DNA of 64,000 nucleotides. Origin: CBFDBF01 sp050291465 (GTDB lineage Bacteria > Pseudomonadota > Gammaproteobacteria > Chromatiales > Chromatiaceae). Below the pieces are notes generated by a model, which made no database searches, was not told the DNA's origin, and saw nothing but the letters and a program-made list of their open reading frames with translations. Below are positions 58,942 through 64,000 of the stretch, piece after piece. Each line of letters opens with the position of its first letter. Within the stretch, counting starts at the first letter, position 1. Position numbers and translations under genes: made by a program. The stretch spans positions 40,169 through 104,168 of the forward strand of contig JBNKJV010000010.1 in the NCBI GenBank assembly GCA_050291465.1. Direction: 5' to 3'.

Positions 58942-60321
58942 CTACTGCCGGTTTACACACTTCCGCACATGGGCCAGAAAACGCTTCGTCCATTGATTGC
59001 CCCCCACCGCACGCATATGGGAATAGTTGGCCAGCATATTCTTGTAGACGATACCGTCGCGCCTGCCGTCCACACCGACTCCACGTAATACCTCATAGGC
59101 ATAAGTGATGTTGCCGCTGAGGTTTTCAAGGGAGGAGTAGTGAAACTCATGGGCCGGGATATCCCCCCCACTCTCCCCCGGCAGCGGCCAGGGCCCGTCG
59201 CCCGTCTCGCGCAGGAGCACATAACCCCTGCCCCGCGGCCGTTGGTGCATCACCGCATCCCCGGGAATAACTCCGACCATTTTACAGCTAATTCCCTTCC
59301 AGGTAATGGAGCGGGCGAGATACATAAGTCCGCCGCACTCGGCATAGACCGGGCCGCCTTCCTCGATGAACCGCCGGATATCGTCCCGCAGCGAGACGTT
59401 GGCCTCCAGGGCCTCCATGGCGATCTCGGGGAAACCGCCGCCGAGAAAGAGACCGTCCACCGCGGGCAGCCGCTTGTCTTTCAGGCTATCGAACGGCACC
59501 AGCTCCGCCCCCTCCGCCTGCAGGGCCCGCAGATCGTCCGGGTAATAGAAGCCGAAGGCCCGGTCCCGGGGATAACCGATGCGCACCGCGGGGGCCGAGC
59601 TCCGTTCCAACTCTTGGGCCGCCGCCTGCGGCAGCTTCGGCGCCCCGGCGGCGATCTGAATAATCCTCTCCAGATCCACCTGCTCGGCGACGGCACGCCC
59701 GAGCCTCTCGATCTGGTCACGGGCCTCACCCGCCTCGTTGCTGGGGACCAATCCCAGATGGCGTTCCTCAATCACCAGGTCCCGATCGTTGCGCACCGCA
59801 CCCAGTACCGGAATGTCGGTGTAGTGCTCCACCACCGCCCGCAGCTTTCCCTCATGACGGTCCCCGGCGACCCGGTTCAGGATAACACCGGCGATCTCTA
59901 TATCCTCGGCAAACGCCTGGTAACCCAGGAGCAGGGGCGCGATACCGCGGGTGATCCCCTGGGTATCGATCACCAGGATCACCGGCGCCCGCAACAGACC
60001 GGCCAGGGCGGCATTGCTGTTACTGCCGTCCAGCGCCACACCGTCGTAGAGGCCCTTGTTGCCCTCGACGATGCCCATATCCGCCCCGTCCATATAGCGG
60101 GCGAACACCTCACGGATCTCCGCGTGATCCATGGTATTGAAGTCGAGATTGATACAGGCGCGGCCCGCCGCACCGGAGAGCCACAGGGGATCGATATAGT
60201 CAGGCCCTTTCTTGAAGGGCTGCACCACCCTACCCTGTTCCCGCAACGCCGCGCAGAGACCGATGGAGACCGTGGTCTTACCGGAGGATTTATGAGCGGC
60301 GGAGAGATACAGGTAGGACAT
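58942..60321 (-). CDS. dsrN: DsrN, cobyrinate a,c-diamide synthase-like amidase
   Basis: 459 residues of the CobB/CbiA family. The N-terminal ATP-dependent synthetase has AAHKSSGKTTVSIGL and KKGPDYIDPLWL; the C-terminal class I amidotransferase has GLFLGGGFPEIAM, the nucleophile cysteine in YAECGGLMYL and the C-terminal EFHYSSLEN. In sulfur oxidisers DsrN is thought to amidate sirohaem to the sirohaem amide cofactor of DsrAB. Its start is ten bases from a dispersed inverted repeat, beyond which lies a terminator, so dsrN-dsrR may have their own promoter. Confidence 0.95.
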   Translation of the reverse strand: MSYLYLSAAHKSSGKTTVSIGLCAALREQGRVVQPFKKGPDYIDPLWLSGAAGRACINLDFNTMDHAEIREVFARYMDGADMGIVEGNKGLYDGVALDGSNSNAALAGLLRAPVILVIDTQGITRGIAPLLLGYQAFAEDIEIAGVILNRVAGDRHEGKLRAVVEHYTDIPVLGAVRNDRDLVIEERHLGLVPSNEAGEARDQIERLGRAVAEQVDLERIIQIAAGAPKLPQAAAQELERSSAPAVRIGYPRDRAFGFYYPDDLRALQAEGAELVPFDSLKDKRLPAVDGLFLGGGFPEIAMEALEANVSLRDDIRRFIEEGGPVYAECGGLMYLARSITWKGISCKMVGVIPGDAVMHQRPRGRGYVLLRETGDGPWPLPGESGGDIPAHEFHYSSLENLSGNITYAYEVLRGVGVDGRRDGIVYKNMLANYSHMRAVGGNQWTKRFLAHVRKCVNRQ

Positions 60322-60330
60322 TATTTCTAT

Positions 60331-60458
60331 ATTGCCACAGAGGCACGGAGATCACGGAGAAACCGGTTGCTTGGAACATTATCGGTATCCCCGGCAAAAA
60401 AGCCAGTATAACAAGCTTCAGTAAGCTCTGTGTCCTCCGTACCTCTGTGGCTGATTTT
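60331..60458. repeat. Inverted repeat of family C between dsrN and dsrP
   Basis: Left arm ATTGCCACAGAGGCACGGAG at 60331 and right arm CTCCGTACCTCTGTGGCTG at about 60434 form an imperfect inverted repeat of about 128 bases. It matches the elements at 10864-11130. It occupies the space where a dsrN promoter would be. Confidence 0.7.
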
Positions 60459-60500
60459 TCGATTAAGGAGACGCACGAAATACGACCATCCCCCGTAACG

Positions 60501-60534
60501 AAAAAATCCACTGCCGGCTTTGCCGACAGTGGAT
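60501..60534 (-). terminator. Rho-independent terminator after dsrP
   Basis: On the minus strand ATCCACTGTCGGC, loop AAA, GCCGGCAGTGGAT, then TTTTTT. The stem has 12 pairs with one mismatch and is followed at once by six T residues. It is 34 bases beyond the dsrP stop and should end most dsr transcripts there. Confidence 0.85.
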
Positions 60535-60567
60535 CTGTTCAGGAAAACCGCCGCGGTTTCCGCAGTT

Positions 60568-61764
60568 TTACGCCTCTTCCGGATCCTCCAGACTTTCCGG
60601 CAGCAGCGGCAGCATGCGGGAGGTAACCGCCATCATGATCAGGGTGATCACTATCCCGCCCAGGCCCAGCAGGGTCTCCGCCAGGGTGGGGGAGTAGCTG
60701 TTGACCATGCCGTCGAAAAAGCCGCTCTCCACCACTTCCTTACCGGGGAAGATGGTCATGGGATAGGCCTGGCCGCCGATGACGGTCACATAGACCTGAC
60801 AGAGCCCGCCGATGATCACCAGCAGCGGAGCCGCGATGATGGCGAAGCGGGAGCCGTTGAACGCCGGCGAATAGATCAGGAACAGCGGGATGATGCCGCC
60901 GATCAGTATCTGACCGATCCAGAACAGCTGGGTGTAGATGCCGCCGTTAAGCAGGATAAAGGCCTCCACACCGTGGTGCTGGGTGACGTAGAGGTTGGCC
61001 AGGTGATAGATCATGGCGAAATAGAGTACGGCACCCACGAATACACCCAACAGCCGCTTCATCACCGTCAACTGGTTTTGGCCCACACTCCTGCCGCTCC
61101 ACCAGTAAACCGCCATCAGCACCAGGATAAAGCAGGCCAGGCCGTAGGCGAAGGAGTTGATGATGAACATCGGCGCCAGTATCGCCGCATCATAGGCCTC
61201 ACGCGCCACCAGAAAACCGAAGATGGAACCGGTACCGGTGGTGAGGATAAGGCGCCAGATAAAGGCGGTCACACCGAGGGGCTTGTAGAAACGGTTCGCC
61301 GTGCGATCCATCATGGACCAGAGGTAAAAACCGACGATCACGAAAAAGCCGGTATACAGATAGATATTCCAGGCGAAGATCGACTTGAAGTTGTACTTGG
61401 TCATGGCCACGATCAGGCGATCGGGACGACCCAGGTCCAGTACCAGCACCGCCAACCCGCCGGCCAGCAGGGCGATCGCCAGCATGCCGGAGAAGCGTCC
61501 CAACGGCTTGTACATGGGCTTGCCGAAGACGGTGCCGATAGAGGCCACGTTGAGCGCACCGGAGGCGGCGACGATCAGGAAGATGGCGAACACATGGGGC
61601 ATACCCCATACGATCTGGTTGCTCATCCCGGTAACCCAGTGACCATGGTGCTCCATGAAGAAGGCGGCGGCCAGGGCGACACAGGTGAGGATACCCAGCA
61701 ACACCAAAGTACCCCAGTAGCGGGGAGATTCCAGCGACAATTCGCGATAGCTTACTTTTTCCAT
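60568..61764 (-). CDS. dsrP: DsrP, NrfD/PsrC-type quinol-interacting membrane subunit
   Basis: 398 residues with about ten membrane helices, for example VLLGILTCVALAAAFFMEHHGHWVTGMSNQIVWGMPHVFAIF and ALLAGGLAVLVLDLGRPDRLI, the latter a hallmark of the NrfD family. It is the integral-membrane partner of DsrJ and DsrO in the DsrMKJOP complex, which exchanges electrons between the quinone pool, periplasm and cytoplasm. It starts 13 bases after dsrO and is followed by a strong terminator. Confidence 0.97.
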   Translation of the reverse strand: MEKVSYRELSLESPRYWGTLVLLGILTCVALAAAFFMEHHGHWVTGMSNQIVWGMPHVFAIFLIVAASGALNVASIGTVFGKPMYKPLGRFSGMLAIALLAGGLAVLVLDLGRPDRLIVAMTKYNFKSIFAWNIYLYTGFFVIVGFYLWSMMDRTANRFYKPLGVTAFIWRLILTTGTGSIFGFLVAREAYDAAILAPMFIINSFAYGLACFILVLMAVYWWSGRSVGQNQLTVMKRLLGVFVGAVLYFAMIYHLANLYVTQHHGVEAFILLNGGIYTQLFWIGQILIGGIIPLFLIYSPAFNGSRFAIIAAPLLVIIGGLCQVYVTVIGGQAYPMTIFPGKEVVESGFFDGMVNSYSPTLAETLLGLGGIVITLIMMAVTSRMLPLLPESLEDPEEA

Positions 61765-61777
61765 CGACTGACTCCCC

Positions 61778-62554
61778 TTAGATATTGGTATACCGGACGC
61801 CGGTATTCAGTTCCAGGTCGGCGCGGATCTGGCGGCTGCTTACCGCCCTGAGCCTGCGGGCGATCTCACTGTCGGGATCCTTCAAATCACCGAACAGGAT
61901 GGCCCGATGCCCTTCCGCGGCGCAGGCCTCGGCGCAGGCGGTGTTGCCTTCCCCGGCATCGATCCGGTTGACGCACAGATTGCAGGCCTCGACACAACCC
62001 TTGCCGCGGGGCGCCTTGACCACCTGCTCCACGATATCCTCGTGGATAAAGGAGCGGGCCTTGTAGGGGCAGGCCATCATGCAGTAGCGGCAGCCGATGC
62101 AGATATGCCGGTCCACCATGACGATACCGTCCACGCGCTTGAAAGAGGCACCGGTGGGACAGACATCCACACAGGGGGGATGCTCGCAGTGCTGACACAT
62201 CATGGGCAGATTGGTCATGACGCCGGTCTGCTTGTCCTTCAGCACCACCTTGCGGATCCAGCGCGGCTTCTGCTGCGCCCACATTTCTTCGGACTGGCCT
62301 TCCGGCTTCTGCAGCAGGTCTATGCCGTTCTCTTTGTCGCAGGCGGAGACGCAGGCGCTGCAGCCGTCGGCGCAGCGGTTGGTGTCGATCAACATACCCC
62401 AACGGTTCTCCGCCGAGGCGCCCTCTTCTTCCGCCCTGGCGTTGGCCACGGTGAGAAACACACCCGGTGCCACCGCAGCCGCGGATGCGGCGAGCGCGGT
62501 CTTGCCGAGAAATTCGCGGCGGTTCATTTCAGTCTGGTCTTTACGGTCGCTCAT
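61778..62554 (-). CDS. dsrO: DsrO, periplasmic iron-sulfur protein
   Basis: 258 residues. The twin-arginine signal NRREFLGKTALAASAAAVAPG directs folded export. Four cysteine groups follow: CADGCSACVSACDKENG, CQHCEHPPCVDVCPTG, CIGCRYCMMACPYKA and CVEACNLCVNRIDAGEGNTACAEAC, giving a ferredoxin-like protein with up to four 4Fe-4S clusters. It docks between DsrJ and DsrP. It starts two bases before the end region of dsrJ and is cotranscribed. Confidence 0.97.
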   Translation of the reverse strand: MSDRKDQTEMNRREFLGKTALAASAAAVAPGVFLTVANARAEEEGASAENRWGMLIDTNRCADGCSACVSACDKENGIDLLQKPEGQSEEMWAQQKPRWIRKVVLKDKQTGVMTNLPMMCQHCEHPPCVDVCPTGASFKRVDGIVMVDRHICIGCRYCMMACPYKARSFIHEDIVEQVVKAPRGKGCVEACNLCVNRIDAGEGNTACAEACAAEGHRAILFGDLKDPDSEIARRLRAVSSRQIRADLELNTGVRYTNI

Positions 62555-62556
62555 AA

Positions 62557-62937
62557 TTATTTCTCCTCCGGCACCTTACGGTGGCACTGGAAGCAGGTAA
62601 TGTTGACCGCCGCGTAGCTATGGCAGGAATCACAGAACTGTCCTTCTCCGTTGACCGGGATCGACTGACCCTGTTCATCGTGCGCCCCATGACAATTCAC
62701 ACATTCCGCAATACTGTACTTGGTGTCCCGGGCGCCTTCCCGCACCACTTCCACACGCTCGTGCTTGAGATACTCCATGTGGTTCCGCCGCATGTCGTCG
62801 GTCGGAGCCACGCAGGCCTCCTTCTCGGCCGCTTTGGATCCCGGGGTAACTTCGGCCAGGGTTGCCGCGGAGAGGGCCAGGGCGGCCGCGCTCAACAGCA
62901 ACACTGCAAATTGCTTGATTCCGATTGTTCTACGCAT
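62557..62937 (-). CDS. dsrJ: DsrJ, periplasmic trihaem cytochrome c
   Basis: 126 residues from ATG 62937 (MRRTIGIKQFAVLLLSAAAL), the start that gives a proper Sec signal or anchor; a frame to 63006 overlaps dsrK. The three haem sites are CVNCH, CDSCH and CFQCH, as in DsrJ of Allochromatium, one of whose haems is known to have His/Cys ligation. It is the periplasmic electron entry or exit of DsrMKJOP. It follows dsrK after only 31 bases: dsrL is not between them. Confidence 0.96.
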   Translation of the reverse strand: MRRTIGIKQFAVLLLSAAALALSAATLAEVTPGSKAAEKEACVAPTDDMRRNHMEYLKHERVEVVREGARDTKYSIAECVNCHGAHDEQGQSIPVNGEGQFCDSCHSYAAVNITCFQCHRKVPEEK

Positions 62938-62968
62938 TACGTCTCTGCTCCTGATTGAATGGAGAGAT

Positions 62969-64000
<1,032 letters not shown>

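Noticed and set aside
60520..61851. 443-codon plus-strand frame across dsrP
   Set aside because: Antisense to dsrP; composition dominated by His, Gln and Asp from reverse translation of hydrophobic codons.

Overview
The window is from a sulfur-oxidising gammaproteobacterium. The basis is a reverse-type dsr cluster at the right edge (dsrK-J-O-P, then dsrN and dsrR, including the cysteine-free IscA-like dsrR typical of sulfur oxidisers) together with gammaproteobacterial neighbourhoods such as pyrG-kdsA-eno and rnhA-dnaQ. I cannot name the genus. Most genes lie on the minus strand and are tightly coupled by ATGA/GTGA overlaps.

Layout. 1-6.1 kb: a methyltransferase-rnhA-dnaQ group and pyrG-kdsA-eno, with short dispersed repeats at gene ends. 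6.2-8.8 kb: mltD and a GAF-domain gene on the plus strand. 8.8-14.8 kb: a NarX/NarL-type two-component pair in one operon with a peptide-type ABC permease, and a separate fused double ATPase. 15-25.5 kb: cca with an Atm1-type ABC exporter, an S24-like protein that lacks its general-base lysine, phhB with a monohaem cytochrome, an orphan ParA with a CHAD protein, pepN, grxC and hslR. 25.6-28.2 kb: a REC-REC-PAS-GGDEF-EAL protein.

28.2-35.2 kb: a compact six-gene operon behind a near-perfect sigma-54 promoter. It encodes a TonB-dependent receptor, a DUF4198-like membrane-anchored periplasmic protein, a NapH-type membrane ferredoxin, a 2-hydroxyacyl-CoA-dehydratase/double-cubane-type protein, its BadF-type ATPase activator, and a CcdA-like membrane protein. 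Read in order this is uptake plus a complete electron path to an ATP-gated low-potential reductase. I know of no described system with this composition.

36.4-43.6 kb: the MoxR/DUF58/DUF4350/DUF4129/SpoIIM/RDD membrane operon with a DUF805 gene. 43.6-58.6 kb: an AT-richer accessory island. It starts with a candidate RiPP locus (a radical SAM/SPASM maturase with an N-terminal PqqD-like domain, followed 12 bases later by an 85-residue precursor with a GG site and a five-cysteine core). It continues with many small lipoprotein, membrane and unknown genes and an ECF sigma/AhpD-like trio. It ends in at least four consecutive integron-type cassettes with attC-like sites and no integrase in view (a CALIN); a fifth attC-like site lies near 48.7 kb.

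58.6-64 kb: the 3' part of the dsr cluster. dsrL is not between dsrK and dsrJ, and a terminator plus a dispersed inverted repeat separate dsrP from dsrN-dsrR.

No rRNA, tRNA or CRISPR was recognised.
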